A DNA stretch of 64,000 bases from Chryseolinea sp. H1M3-3 (GCF_029360725.1 NZ_JARKMY010000010.1:948431-1012430); one strand, 5' to 3'; counted from the first letter of the stretch, positions 34,421 to 42,817 are shown. Notes: a model not told the origin generated them from the sequence alone. Made by a program: numbers and translations.

Positions 34421-35680
34421 ATGAATACTCAACAAAAGTCGTATGTCCTACCGATGATCATCATCGGGGCTCTATTTTTCATTTTCGGATTCGTAACCTG
34501 GCTCAATAGTGTTCTGATACCCTTCTTAAAACAGGCGTGTCAGCTTACAGATTTTCAGGCGTATTTCGTTACGTTGGCGTTTTATATATCCTACTTTGTT
34601 ATGGCAATTCCATCTTCGATAATTCTAAGGAAGATAGGATTTGCCAAAGGTATGTCTGTTGGCTTAGCAGTCATGGCGATTGGCGCGCTGGTTTTTATAC
34701 CGGCAGCGCAAGTTAGGTCATATCCCTTATTTCTAGTCGGCTTATTCATGCAAGCCACGGGAATGACGCTCCTGCAGACAGCTTCAAATCCTTATGTGAC
34801 CATTTTAGGTCCCATTGAAAGTGCAGCTAAGCGTATCAGCATTATGGGGATTAGTAATAAGGTTGCAGGAATGATTGGCATTTTTATACTCGTAGAATTA
34901 CTCTTCAGCGACACACAAACGCTGTCTGAAAAAATTGCTTCGTTAAGCGGGGCTGAATTAGAAAATGAATTAGATATTCTCGCCTCAAGAGTAATTGTGC
35001 CCTACATTGTCATGGCTATTGTACTTGGCGGGCTTGCTCTGTTAATTCTGAAAGCTCATCTTCCGGAGATTAACCCCGAGGAAGAAGTATCCCCTGCAGC
35101 AGCCTCACATCTGAAAGAAAAAAAATCCGTATTCGATTTCCCTCACCTGGTGCTGGGCGTGGTGTGCATCTTTGTGTATGTAGGGGTGGAAGTTATTGCA
35201 ATTGATACTATTGGTCTGTATGGAGAATATCAAGGTTTTGATTTAAGTACCGCCAGCAAATTTGGGATCTACAGCCTCATAGCCCTCACGGTCGGATACC
35301 TTTTGCAGATCGCCGTCATTCCTAAATATCTGTCGCAACGAATGGCGCTGATGTTGAGTGCAGTAATGGGATTTGTGTGCATCATTGCCGCGATGCTTAC
35401 GAGCGGATGGGTTTCAATTGGGTTTATCGTGCTATTGAGTTTTGCAAATTCTTTTATGTGGCCTTCTATTTGGCCTTTAGCGCTAAACAGTCTTGGTCAA
35501 TTTACGAAAGTAGGGTCAGCCCTGCTTATCATGGGGGTTGTCGGCGGGGCATTGATTCCTCTTATTTATGGCGCGTTGGCTGATAGTAGCAATCGTCAAA
35601 TGGCGTATTGGATAGCACTCCCGTGCTATCTATTTATTGTGTTTTATGCCACGAAGGGTTACAAAGCAGGAAAGGTTTAA
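34421..35680 (+). CDS. Sugar:H+ symporter, FucP/GluP family
   Basis: Major facilitator transporter, 419 residues, twelve predicted helices. Hallmarks of the fucose/glucose-galactose permease family: FFIFGFVTWLNSVLIPFLK (residues 18-36), YFVMAIPSSIILRKIGFAKGM (about 53-73), LQTASNPYVTILGP (about 118-131) and YVGVEVIAIDTIGLYGEY in the second half. These fit a hexose or deoxyhexose uptake role; which sugar cannot be read. It is divergent from the sugar nucleotidyltransferase gene around a LacI-like operator. Confidence 0.88.
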   Translation: MNTQQKSYVLPMIIIGALFFIFGFVTWLNSVLIPFLKQACQLTDFQAYFVTLAFYISYFVMAIPSSIILRKIGFAKGMSVGLAVMAIGALVFIPAAQVRSYPLFLVGLFMQATGMTLLQTASNPYVTILGPIESAAKRISIMGISNKVAGMIGIFILVELLFSDTQTLSEKIASLSGAELENELDILASRVIVPYIVMAIVLGGLALLILKAHLPEINPEEEVSPAAASHLKEKKSVFDFPHLVLGVVCIFVYVGVEVIAIDTIGLYGEYQGFDLSTASKFGIYSLIALTVGYLLQIAVIPKYLSQRMALMLSAVMGFVCIIAAMLTSGWVSIGFIVLLSFANSFMWPSIWPLALNSLGQFTKVGSALLIMGVVGGALIPLIYGALADSSNRQMAYWIALPCYLFIVFYATKGYKAGKV

Positions 35681-35741
35681 GAGCATGTTAGGTCACTCGT
35701 GAAAAACCAGCTTTTACTCTTTAAAAAAAAATAAAAAACAT

Positions 35742-35768
35742 TGTCCATGTTCCAAACATTGAGACGTC
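35742..35768 (+). promoter_or_regulatory. Candidate ECF42-dependent promoter
   Basis: TGTCCA (35742-35747), a 17-base spacer and CGTC (35765-35768) resemble the TGTCGA ... CGWC pattern reported for ECF42 sigma factors. It sits 30 bases before the DGPF-protein ATG, so the pair would be autoregulated by the sigma factor encoded next. One -35 base differs from my recollection of the consensus. Confidence 0.5.
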
Positions 35769-35798
35769 ATAGGGTAAATTATGTCTAACTAAACCTTC

Positions 35799-36152
35799 AT
35801 GACAATGGAAAAGTATATGTTCATTTTTTTTGGTGGAGACCCGAGCCACCTTTCACCCGACGCTCAACAAGCCCACATGCAAAAGTGGTTTGACTGGGTT
35901 CAAAAACTAACAAACGAGAAACGCTACGTAGGTGGCGAAGCGCTTCTTCCAGGTGGCAAAACCATAAAGGGCAGTAAAAAAGCAGTAACCGACGGCCCCT
36001 TCACGGAAAGCAAAGAGGTTGTGGGTGGATACTTTGTCGTACTTGCAAAAAATCTCGATGAGGCTGTTGAGATGGCCAAAGAATGTCCCGACTACAGTCT
36101 CGACGGTGTTGTAGAAGTACGCGAGGTAATGAAGTTTGATAACATGGAATAA
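35799..36152 (+). CDS. YCII-related (DGPF) protein
   Basis: Small 117-residue protein with the YCII/DGPF alpha-beta fold (ferredoxin-like). The name-giving VTDGPFTESKEVVGGYFVV is at about residues 66-84. YCII relatives are usually dimers, and some are enzymes. Genes of this type typically lie next to ECF42 sigma factors as here (79 bases before it), which are thought to control them; the molecular job is unknown. The start could be ATG 35799 or the third codon, ATG 35805. Confidence 0.88.
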   Translation: MTMEKYMFIFFGGDPSHLSPDAQQAHMQKWFDWVQKLTNEKRYVGGEALLPGGKTIKGSKKAVTDGPFTESKEVVGGYFVVLAKNLDEAVEMAKECPDYSLDGVVEVREVMKFDNME

Positions 36153-36231
36153 GCAAGGACCAACGCAATTTAGGAATCGAAGATGTGTTCATCGTTTCGA
36201 GTCATATACTTGAAACTTTTTAACTTTATGC

Positions 36232-37488
36232 GTGCCTGAACAACACGTACATCAGCTGGTCAGCCATCTTTTTCGCCATGAAGCGGGAAGGATGGCTGCA
36301 GTGTTGACACGCTTGCTGGGGTTTAATTCACTTAGCGCTGCTGAAGATCTTGTGCAAGACACCTTGCTGCAAGCCATGTCAACCTGGAAGATTAAGGGTA
36401 TTCCGGAGAATCCATCGGCATGGCTTTATACTGTGGCCAAACGAAAAGCGATAGATTTTATCAGGCAGCAAAAAATTCACGAACAACATCATACCGAAAT
36501 TGGATTAGCGCTTAAGTCTGAATGGACGCTGTCACCCACCGTAAACCGGCTATTTCTTGACAATGAAATTGAAGACAGCCTGTTGCGAATGGTCTTTGCC
36601 TGTTGCCATCCCGCTATACCCTACGAATCACAGATAGCCCTAACGTTAAAAACACTTTGTGGATTAAGCATTGGAGAAATAGCCAATTGTTTTTTAACGA
36701 ATGACGAAACGATAACAAAGCGGCTGTATCGTGCGCGTGAAAAAATTCGTGAGGAAAATTTAACGCTTGAAACTCCTGCACCCGCCAAACTACCTGGTAG
36801 AATGGATGCGGTATTGCATTCACTTTATCTATTGTTTAATGAAGGGTATAATTCCTCTCATTCGGATCATGTCATTCGCCAGGATTTATGCCTGGAGGCA
36901 ATGCGATTATGCCTGCTGCTCGTACAGAATAAGATAACAAATACGCCAAAGGTGAACGCGTTATTATCGTTAATGTGTTTTCAGGCTTCGCGCGAAGAAT
37001 CTCGGATAAGTGTGGACGGTTCAATTATTTTATTAAAGGATCAGGATCGAAGCCGTTGGCATCAACCATTAATTGAAAAAGGTAAATATTTCCTCGAGCA
37101 AGCTGCAGAGGGCGAAGATTTCTCAGAATATCATATTGAAGCGGCAATTGCAGGTTGCCATCTAAAGGCACAAACTTTTCAAGAGACAGATTGGGAGCAA
37201 ATTTTTCAACTTTATTCTGCTTTGGCTCAATTAAAGCCAAGCCCTGTTGTAGAATTGAATAAAGCTATCGCATTGGGTTACGCAAGATCCGCAACGGATG
37301 GCCTGACTGCACTTCAAAAAATAAGCGCCTTGCAGGATCATTATCTCCTTCATGCCGCCATTGGAGATTTTCAATTTACCCTTCAGAATTTCGAAGAAGC
37401 ACGCAAGTGTTACATGAAAGCAATTACCTTAACACATTCCAACGCGGAGAAAAAATTATTAGAGCAAAAAGTCCTAACCTGCGGATAA
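36232..37488 (+). CDS. ECF42-type RNA polymerase sigma factor with TPR-like extension
   Basis: ECF sigma factor with a long C-terminal region, 418 residues. Sigma2 (about residues 10-80) shows SAAEDLVQDTLLQAMSTW and AWLYTVAKRKAIDFIR; sigma4 (about 110-165) shows LRMVFACCHPAIPYESQIALTLK and GLSIGEIANCFLTNDETITKRL. The remaining 240 residues form helical repeats (HSLYLLFNEGYNSS, then LYSALAQLKPSPVVELNKAIALGYA and ARKCYMKAITL), the DUF6596/TPR extension of the ECF42 group (COG4941). No anti-sigma gene is adjacent, which is usual for this group; the extension may do the sensing. The start is GTG 36232; the ATG four bases upstream opens a three-codon dead end. Confidence 0.9.
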   Translation: MPEQHVHQLVSHLFRHEAGRMAAVLTRLLGFNSLSAAEDLVQDTLLQAMSTWKIKGIPENPSAWLYTVAKRKAIDFIRQQKIHEQHHTEIGLALKSEWTLSPTVNRLFLDNEIEDSLLRMVFACCHPAIPYESQIALTLKTLCGLSIGEIANCFLTNDETITKRLYRAREKIREENLTLETPAPAKLPGRMDAVLHSLYLLFNEGYNSSHSDHVIRQDLCLEAMRLCLLLVQNKITNTPKVNALLSLMCFQASREESRISVDGSIILLKDQDRSRWHQPLIEKGKYFLEQAAEGEDFSEYHIEAAIAGCHLKAQTFQETDWEQIFQLYSALAQLKPSPVVELNKAIALGYARSATDGLTALQKISALQDHYLLHAAIGDFQFTLQNFEEARKCYMKAITLTHSNAEKKLLEQKVLTCG

Positions 37489-37553
37489 ATTTAAATAGCA
37501 ACATCGATTGACAAATCGGCATTATTCAATTGAGCACAATTTTTTTCCTGGAG

Positions 37554-37928
37554 CTAAGAACTTTTTTTTAGCACAATCCAACCAAGAAAACATCCTAAGG
37601 TATCTGCTACGATATCAAAAATGTCAAACGATCGATGAGGAATAAAGTCCCTTTGGATAAATTCAATTGCTATCCCATAAACGATAAATGCTAAGGTAAT
37701 GAACAGGCTAGCACGCAGTTTATTTTGTGCCCGGTGTTGTACCGGCAAACACCAGAGCACGACCAGCATGAAAAAAAGGCCCACATGAATTATTTTATCT
37801 AGTTGCAGATTCTCGAGCCAACCCGCTTGAGGGAATTCTTCACCGGGTAAGCAAAAAAGGAGCGTAGCTACGACAAGTCCAAATGCAGCAGGCCAAAACG
37901 ATTTGATCTGAATTTTTAAAAATTTCAT
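37554..37928 (-). CDS. VanZ-family membrane protein
   Basis: A 124-residue membrane protein with four hydrophobic segments. VanZ-family signs: a KIIHVGLFFMLVVLWCL stretch (about residues 44-60) with the conserved K-x-x-H, and IEFIQRDFIPHRSFDIFDIVADTLGC (E, R and D-x-x-A-D/N) near the C terminus. VanZ gives low-level teicoplanin resistance in enterococci; in Bacteroidota such proteins are common and of unknown function. Its ATG overlaps the pnuC stop by four bases (ATGA), so it is translationally coupled to pnuC. Confidence 0.82.
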   Translation of the reverse strand: MKFLKIQIKSFWPAAFGLVVATLLFCLPGEEFPQAGWLENLQLDKIIHVGLFFMLVVLWCLPVQHRAQNKLRASLFITLAFIVYGIAIEFIQRDFIPHRSFDIFDIVADTLGCFLGWIVLKKSS

Positions 37929-38578
37929 TGTTGTGATTTATATTCCTTTGTCCAGTTCCATAGACCAAAGGAAGCCAGGAAACAAAAAATTAAATATTCT
38001 GCAGCAACAAACTTAATGCCTTTAGCGAAATAAAGATAGGTTGCAACGGCATCTATAATAATCCAAATAATCCAACATTCTACTTTCTTTTGGATCATCA
38101 AAAACGTGGTAATAATGCTCATTACTGTTACGAATGAATCTGCATATGGGAAGGCACTCGGCAAGCTAAAAACTGTCGGAAAAAATTCATGCAGGTTTTT
38201 TGCAAACGAACCAAAGAGGTAGGTTCCTGCTAATCCGATCAGCACGAGGAATAAAAATTGTCTTCTGTCCATTAAACTCACCTTCAATTCTTTTTTTCTA
38301 TCCTCTTCACCAATCTTAGGGTGAGCCCATCGCCACCACCCTAACAGGTTAGTCACCAGAAAAAACACTTGCAAAAACATGTCGGGGTAAAGCTGAACCT
38401 GGTAAAAGAGAAAAAAGAATAGAACGACATTGATAATTCCGATCGGCCAGCTCAAAATATTATTTTTTGCAGAAAGCCACACAGCAACACCGCCTGCTAA
38501 AGTCCCAAAAAACTCCAGGTAACTCATGGGGTAACCAAGTGCACTGAAAAATATATTTTCTATATCGAAGAATCGCAT
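37925..38578 (-). CDS. pnuC: Nicotinamide riboside transporter PnuC
   Basis: Membrane facilitator for nicotinamide riboside uptake, used for NAD salvage. The 217 residues have about seven hydrophobic segments. Family blocks are seen: LEFFGTLAGGVAVWLSAKNNILSWPIG split over residues 21-48 (conserved W-P-I/x-G with N), then NLLGWWRWAHPK (about 87-98, the conserved YGWWxW-like motif) and WIIWIIIDAVATYLYFAKG near the C terminus. It is coupled to vanZ downstream and divergent from the split secreted-protein gene. A kynurenine pathway gene cluster lies 1 kb away, but whether both serve NAD metabolism here is open. Confidence 0.9.
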   Translation of the reverse strand: MRFFDIENIFFSALGYPMSYLEFFGTLAGGVAVWLSAKNNILSWPIGIINVVLFFFLFYQVQLYPDMFLQVFFLVTNLLGWWRWAHPKIGEEDRKKELKVSLMDRRQFLFLVLIGLAGTYLFGSFAKNLHEFFPTVFSLPSAFPYADSFVTVMSIITTFLMIQKKVECWIIWIIIDAVATYLYFAKGIKFVAAEYLIFCFLASFGLWNWTKEYKSQQ

Positions 38579-38603
38579 GCGTTATCCGTAATCTGCGTTT
38601 TCG

Positions 38604-38611
38604 TAACTTTG
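38604..38611 (+). promoter_or_regulatory. Candidate -7 element before the split secreted-protein gene
   Basis: TAACTTTG fits TAnnTTTG and lies 21 bases before the GTG at 38632. This placement suggests that transcription begins ahead of the signal-peptide frame, not at the internal starts further down. No -33 TTG is visible. Confidence 0.35.
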
Positions 38612-38631
38612 TTTGTTTAAATGCTAAGGTT

Positions 38632-38760
38632 GTGATAAAATATTTTGTTGCCACACTGCTCATATTCTTTTCTTTCAATTTACTGGCTCAAAAAAAGAAA
38701 AAGCAGGAATCCAATTTCATTAACGATAGGTCGGAGTGGTACGAAGGAGTATTATGCTGA
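38632..38760 (+). pseudogene. Signal-peptide fragment of a split secreted-protein gene
   Basis: From GTG 38632 a 42-codon frame encodes a clear signal peptide (IKYFVATLLIFFSFNLLAQ, then KKKKQES) and continues to SEWYEG before hitting TGA at 38758-38760. The following gene lacks a signal peptide and is in another frame. Inserting one A after 38748 would read on as ...SEWYEG-SIMLTGGEELKG and join the two into one 250-residue exported protein. Either a genuine one-base deletion, a base-calling error or recoding explains this. Just upstream of the next ATG is AAGGAG (38744-38749), so reinitiation is also possible. Confidence 0.65.
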
Positions 38761-39383
38761 CAGGTGGAGAAGAACTTAAAGGTCTTGTGAAATATGACAA
38801 CAAAAATGGCGTCTTGTCTTTTCAAGACGGTTCCGATTCCAGAGTTTTTACAGCTGTGAGGATAGTAGCTTTTGAGTTTTTCGATGAAAGCCTCATGATA
38901 CAACGTGTGTTCTATTCCTTTGATTATGAAGATCCTCAAACGAATGTTGAACGCCCTCTTTTTTTTGAGGTTTTGAAACAGTATAAAACATTCGCCGTTC
39001 TTTCAAAAGCTGATCAAATTGATTTAGAAGAAAGGACCGATTATGTAGGAGGTAATTCAGTTGCAGGAGCACCTTCACCGATGTATTCAACCCGAACGGT
39101 GATATCTCAAACGGAAACGATCTATCTCATGAAGTCCACCGGAGAAATTAAACCATATTTTAAAATCATTAAAGAAGAGGATGGCGAAAAGCCTTTCGTT
39201 TTTTTTGGTACTGATACGGAAACTAAAAATAAGATGATTGATCGGGATCTTCTGGAAGAATTCATTTCGCCTGTCGAGCATGAAAAACTGAGGCAATATG
39301 CGCTTGCCCATGACTTGAAGTTTAGAAAAAAGGCGGATTTTTTGAAAATACTTGACTACTACGATCAGATTGTTGAGAAGTAG
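38736..39383 (+). CDS. Body of a split secreted protein, function unknown
   Basis: A frame of up to 215 codons, available starts being GTG 38736 or ATG 38754; a stop at 38727-38729 blocks any upstream extension. The protein starts abruptly with MLTGGEELKGLVKYDNKNG, beta-rich, then VRIVAFEFFDESL and later helical LLEEFISPVEHEKL and ADFLKILDYYDQIVEK. Such domains normally follow a signal peptide in Bacteroidota, and a perfect signal peptide is found just upstream one frame away. I therefore read this as the main part of a frameshifted exported protein. Without the frameshift the product would stay in the cytosol. No function can be given. Confidence 0.7.
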   Translation: MVRRSIMLTGGEELKGLVKYDNKNGVLSFQDGSDSRVFTAVRIVAFEFFDESLMIQRVFYSFDYEDPQTNVERPLFFEVLKQYKTFAVLSKADQIDLEERTDYVGGNSVAGAPSPMYSTRTVISQTETIYLMKSTGEIKPYFKIIKEEDGEKPFVFFGTDTETKNKMIDRDLLEEFISPVEHEKLRQYALAHDLKFRKKADFLKILDYYDQIVEK

Positions 39384-39387
39384 TTGA

Positions 39388-40833
39388 TTAAAGCCGTATG
39401 CAAATATTTTTCGTGTCAGTAAAAAATTTCAGCGCATCCCATCCTCCTTCTCTACCGACACCCGATTGTTTCATTCCTCCAAAAGGGGTTCTCAAATCGC
39501 GGAAAAGCCAACAATTAACCCAGATAATTCCGCTTTTGACTTCGGCTGATACACGATGAGCCCGTTTTAAATTTTCTGTCCAGAGTGTTGCTGATAAACC
39601 ATAGGGCGTACTGTTGGCCAAGCGAATCGCCTCTTCTTCCGTTTCAAACGGCATTACGGTTACAACCGGTCCGAAGATCTCTTCCTGATTCGTCGTGCAT
39701 CGATGATCCAAGCCGGCAATCACGGTTGGCTCCACAAAGTAACCACCTTCACACCTTCCAGGCACTTTAACCTGTGTTCCACCGGTAAGAATTTTTCCAC
39801 CCTCTTGCTTGGCCAATTCGATATACCCCAACACTTTGTTCAAATGTGACTGAGATATCAGCGCTCCCAGGTTCGTCGAAGGCTCTAACGGATCGCCTAC
39901 TGATAATTTCTCTACCTGCTTCACGAATTCACTTACAAACTTGTCGTATAAAATGCGCTCAACAAAAATCCGTGATCCGCACAAACAAATTTCTCCTTGA
40001 TTTGAAAATGACGATTGAATAGACGTAGCAACCGCTTGGTCAAAATTGCAGTCCGCAAAAATAATGTTCGGATTTTTACCGCCGAGTTCAAGGGAAATTT
40101 TTTTAAACATGGGTGCGGCAATAGATGCAATCTTCTTTCCTGTCACCGTGCCTCCCGTAAAAGAAATGGCCTTTACTTCAGGATGCTCGACGAGCGCCTG
40201 ACCAGCCTTGGAACCTAAACCATGCACAACATTCAGCACCCCTTTGGGAAGACCTGCTTCGATGCATAATTTTGAAAACAAGTAGGCTGTCATAGGAGAA
40301 AGTTCCGACGGTTTGGCCACAACGGTACAGCCAGCTGCTAATGCAGGTGCGATTTTCCAGGTAAATAAATATAGTGGAAGATTCCAGGGAGAAATACACC
40401 CCGCTACTCCCAATGGAGTTTGCAAGGTGTAGTTGATTGCTTCTTTCCCAGTGATGTTAGCATCAGACGAAAAATGAATTGCGCCACTCGCAAAAAATCG
40501 CAGATTGGCTGAGGCCCGTGGAATATCCAATGACTTTGCCAGGCTTACAGGTTTACCATTGTCGATACTTTCGGCAAGGGCAAAGGCGTCGAGATCACGG
40601 TCGATTAAATCAGCGATGCGTTGAAGAATGGCCGAACGTTTTTCAACAGCAAGGGAAGACCACGCGGCGAAAGCCTTATCCGCCACGGCTACCGCCTTCC
40701 TGATATCCCTTTCATCAGAATCTGGTAATAAACTATAAACTAATCCCGTAGATGGATCGTAGTTATCCATATACTCCTTCGACTCGGGTGCTATTAATTC
40801 ACCACCGATGTAGTTAAGAATGCGTTCCATCAT
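39388..40833 (-). CDS. Aldehyde dehydrogenase, likely 2-aminomuconic semialdehyde dehydrogenase
   Basis: NAD-dependent aldehyde dehydrogenase of about 481 residues. Motifs: SPWNLPLYLFTWKIAPALAA (about 143-162), the catalytic glutamate ELGGKNPN (about 250-257) and the cysteine loop NQGEICLCGSRIFVE (about 279-293), whose ICLC-SRI form is characteristic of the 2-aminomuconate/2-hydroxymuconate semialdehyde (ALDH8-like) group. Placement in a kynurenine cluster supports 2-aminomuconate-6-semialdehyde as substrate. The first codons read GTG-ATG-ATG; the ATG at 40833 overlaps the stop of the SDR gene (TGATG), so it is chosen here over GTG 40836. Confidence 0.85.
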   Translation of the reverse strand: MMERILNYIGGELIAPESKEYMDNYDPSTGLVYSLLPDSDERDIRKAVAVADKAFAAWSSLAVEKRSAILQRIADLIDRDLDAFALAESIDNGKPVSLAKSLDIPRASANLRFFASGAIHFSSDANITGKEAINYTLQTPLGVAGCISPWNLPLYLFTWKIAPALAAGCTVVAKPSELSPMTAYLFSKLCIEAGLPKGVLNVVHGLGSKAGQALVEHPEVKAISFTGGTVTGKKIASIAAPMFKKISLELGGKNPNIIFADCNFDQAVATSIQSSFSNQGEICLCGSRIFVERILYDKFVSEFVKQVEKLSVGDPLEPSTNLGALISQSHLNKVLGYIELAKQEGGKILTGGTQVKVPGRCEGGYFVEPTVIAGLDHRCTTNQEEIFGPVVTVMPFETEEEAIRLANSTPYGLSATLWTENLKRAHRVSAEVKSGIIWVNCWLFRDLRTPFGGMKQSGVGREGGWDALKFFTDTKNICIRL

Positions 40834-41618
40834 CACAAGCTTTTTGTCCTGCCGCCATCCACAGGTACGTTAATTCCATTGATGTAACCCGCCGCAGGCG
40901 ACGCAAGGAATGCCACCGCTGCTGCTACCTCATTAGGCTCGGAAATCCTCCCCGCGGGAATTTCTGCTATCATTTCGTTTTTTAATTCTTCAAAACTACT
41001 ACCGGTGCTCTCGGCTTTTTGCTGTAGGACGGACTGAAGACGTTGTGTCATGGTGGCTCCAGGCAATACGTTGTTCACGGTTATTCCAAACGGCGCTAAC
41101 TCCACAGAAAGTGTTTTGGACCAATTGGCCACTGCTCCTCGAATGGTATTTGACACTCCTAACCCCGTGATGGGCGTTTTAACAGAAGTTGATATAATGT
41201 TGATGATCCGACCATATTTTTGATCTTTCATTCCGCCTACCACTGCTTGAACCAAAATTTGATTACAAATCAGATGGCTCTTAAATGCCTTCAAATAGTC
41301 CTCAATCGAAGCATCAATGGCTAAACCCGCGGGGGGTCCGCCTGTATTGTTCACCAGAATTTGGATTACATTTCTTTCGCTGAACTCTTCGACAACGCCC
41401 TTTAATCCGTCTGGTTTTTCAAAATCTGCGACTAAGAAATTATGGCGTTGCTTTGGCGATGTCGGCAGTTCTTGGATCACAGATTGAAGCTTGGATTCAT
41501 TTCGCGCTATTAATGTCACGCTAGCGCCAAGCAATGCAAGTTCAATGGCGGAGGCTTTTCCTATACCCTGCGTGCTTCCACAAACGATAGCTCGTTTCCC
41601 TTCAAGATTCAAATCCAT
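40833..41618 (-). CDS. Short-chain dehydrogenase/reductase-like protein with altered active site
   Basis: Rossmann-fold SDR, 261 residues. The cofactor motif GSTQGIG is at residues 14-20 and NNTGGPPAG at 90-98 (where classical SDRs have NNAG). The catalytic serine is seen in IISTS (residues 141-145), but the usual YxxxK thirteen residues later is replaced by Ser156-Asn-Thr-Ile-Arg160. This substitution belongs to a known NNTGGPP-type subfamily of unclear activity. It is coupled by overlap to the aldehyde dehydrogenase and divergent (123 bp) from 3-hydroxyanthranilate dioxygenase, so a role in tryptophan or aminomuconate breakdown is suggested by position only. Confidence 0.85.
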   Translation of the reverse strand: MDLNLEGKRAIVCGSTQGIGKASAIELALLGASVTLIARNESKLQSVIQELPTSPKQRHNFLVADFEKPDGLKGVVEEFSERNVIQILVNNTGGPPAGLAIDASIEDYLKAFKSHLICNQILVQAVVGGMKDQKYGRIINIISTSVKTPITGLGVSNTIRGAVANWSKTLSVELAPFGITVNNVLPGATMTQRLQSVLQQKAESTGSSFEELKNEMIAEIPAGRISEPNEVAAAVAFLASPAAGYINGINVPVDGGRTKSL

Positions 41619-41741
41619 AGTTAAGTCTTATTCCTAATACAAATCTTTAGTAATTTTAGCGAAATAAATTCAACTCACTTTCTATTGACAACAAATTAGT
41701 CGCGTTGAATATCGGGGATATACATTGAAACAACTTATACC

Positions 41742-42272
41742 ATGGCAATCCGAAGACCTTTTAATTTAAAGCAGTGGATCAATGACAATCGGGATTTGCT
41801 TAAGCCGCCGGTGGGTAACAAAAATTTGTACGCCGATGCTGGCGATTACATCGTCATGATTGTTGGCGGGCCGAATGCAAGAAAAGATTATCACTACAAT
41901 GAGACCGAAGAATTATTTTATCAGCTTGAAGGAGATATTAATGTTCGCATACAAGAAGACGGACGGCCTGTAGACATTCCGATTAAAGAAGGGGAAATGT
42001 TTTTGTTGCCTTCAAACACACCACATCGTCCGGAGAGGCCTGCTGGCACGGTAGGTCTCGTGATTGAATGTAAACGCGAAGATGAGAATATGCTCGATGG
42101 ATTAATTTGGTATTGCGACAACTGCAACAACAAACTTCATGAGTATCGGTTTCACCTGGAAAATATTGAAAAAGATTTTCTTCCACGATTCAGAGAGTTT
42201 TATGGCTCCAAAGAGCTGCGCACATGCAAAAAGTGTGGTACGGTAATGGAAACGGATCCAAGATTTGTTTAA
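41742..42272 (+). CDS. nbaC: 3-hydroxyanthranilate 3,4-dioxygenase
   Basis: Cupin-fold iron enzyme that opens the ring of 3-hydroxyanthranilate to 2-amino-3-carboxymuconate semialdehyde. The 176 residues show the metal ligands in DYHYNETEELFYQLEGD (His, Glu; about residues 48-64) and a second His in SNTPHRPERP (about 88-97). The C-terminal rubredoxin-like iron site of bacterial enzymes is intact: CDNC (about 125-128) and CKKC (about 165-168). Eukaryotic HAAO lacks this site. It heads an operon with ogt, kynU and kmo (gaps of 34-68 bases). Confidence 0.94.
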   Translation: MAIRRPFNLKQWINDNRDLLKPPVGNKNLYADAGDYIVMIVGGPNARKDYHYNETEELFYQLEGDINVRIQEDGRPVDIPIKEGEMFLLPSNTPHRPERPAGTVGLVIECKREDENMLDGLIWYCDNCNNKLHEYRFHLENIEKDFLPRFREFYGSKELRTCKKCGTVMETDPRFV

Positions 42273-42340
42273 GTAATATCAACACTTGCCTTATTCGTAC
42301 CTTAATCTTTTAATCTTATCATCTTTCAATTTCAACAGGC

Positions 42341-42817
42341 ATGAAAGGTTTGGCGTACTATAGTTCACCCGTTGGAGAATTGATCATTGAGTCGGAAGGC
42401 GATAAAATTACTACGGTGAATTTTTTGAAGGAGTCAAAGAAGGAACAATTTCCGAACGCCATCACGGATAACTGCATAACTGAGTTGGAGGAATATTTTT
42501 TTAAGGGGCGCAAATTTTTTACAATTGAATTAAACCCGCAGGGAACGGAATTTCAAAAAAAGGTGTGGAACGAATTATTGACCATTCCGTACGGGCAAAC
42601 GATATGCTATGAGGACCTGGCTATTCGAATCGGAAATATAAAGTCCATCCGTGCAGTAGGCCTTGCCAATGGACAAAATCCAATTGCGATTATTATTCCT
42701 TGTCACCGTGTCATTGGAAAGGGCGGCGAGCTTGTGGGATATGGTGGCGGTCTAGAGAATAAAGAGTGGTTGCTATATCATGAAGGTGCCTTGCACAGGC
42801 AGTTAACATTGTTCTGA
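42341..42817 (+). CDS. ogt: Methylated-DNA-protein cysteine methyltransferase
   Basis: DNA repair protein that removes methyl groups from O6-methylguanine onto its own cysteine. The 158 residues include the active-site IIPCHRVIG (about residues 125-133) and the helix-turn-helix segment FQKKVWNELLTIPYGQTICYEDLA (split across 70-94), with the arginine finger in IRAVGLANGQNP. Length fits Ogt. It is placed inside the kynurenine operon without an obvious metabolic link; possibly just transcribed with it. Confidence 0.95.
   Translation: MKGLAYYSSPVGELIIESEGDKITTVNFLKESKKEQFPNAITDNCITELEEYFFKGRKFFTIELNPQGTEFQKKVWNELLTIPYGQTICYEDLAIRIGNIKSIRAVGLANGQNPIAIIIPCHRVIGKGGELVGYGGGLENKEWLLYHEGALHRQLTLF

Noticed and set aside
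36228-36239. ATG at 36228 as the start of the ECF42 sigma gene
   Set aside because: It opens a three-codon frame ending in TGA; the GTG at 36232 is in the sigma frame.
37489-37553. CGATTGACAAATCG hairpin between the sigma factor and vanZ genes
   Set aside because: Only a 5-bp stem with a 4-base loop and no adjoining U tract.
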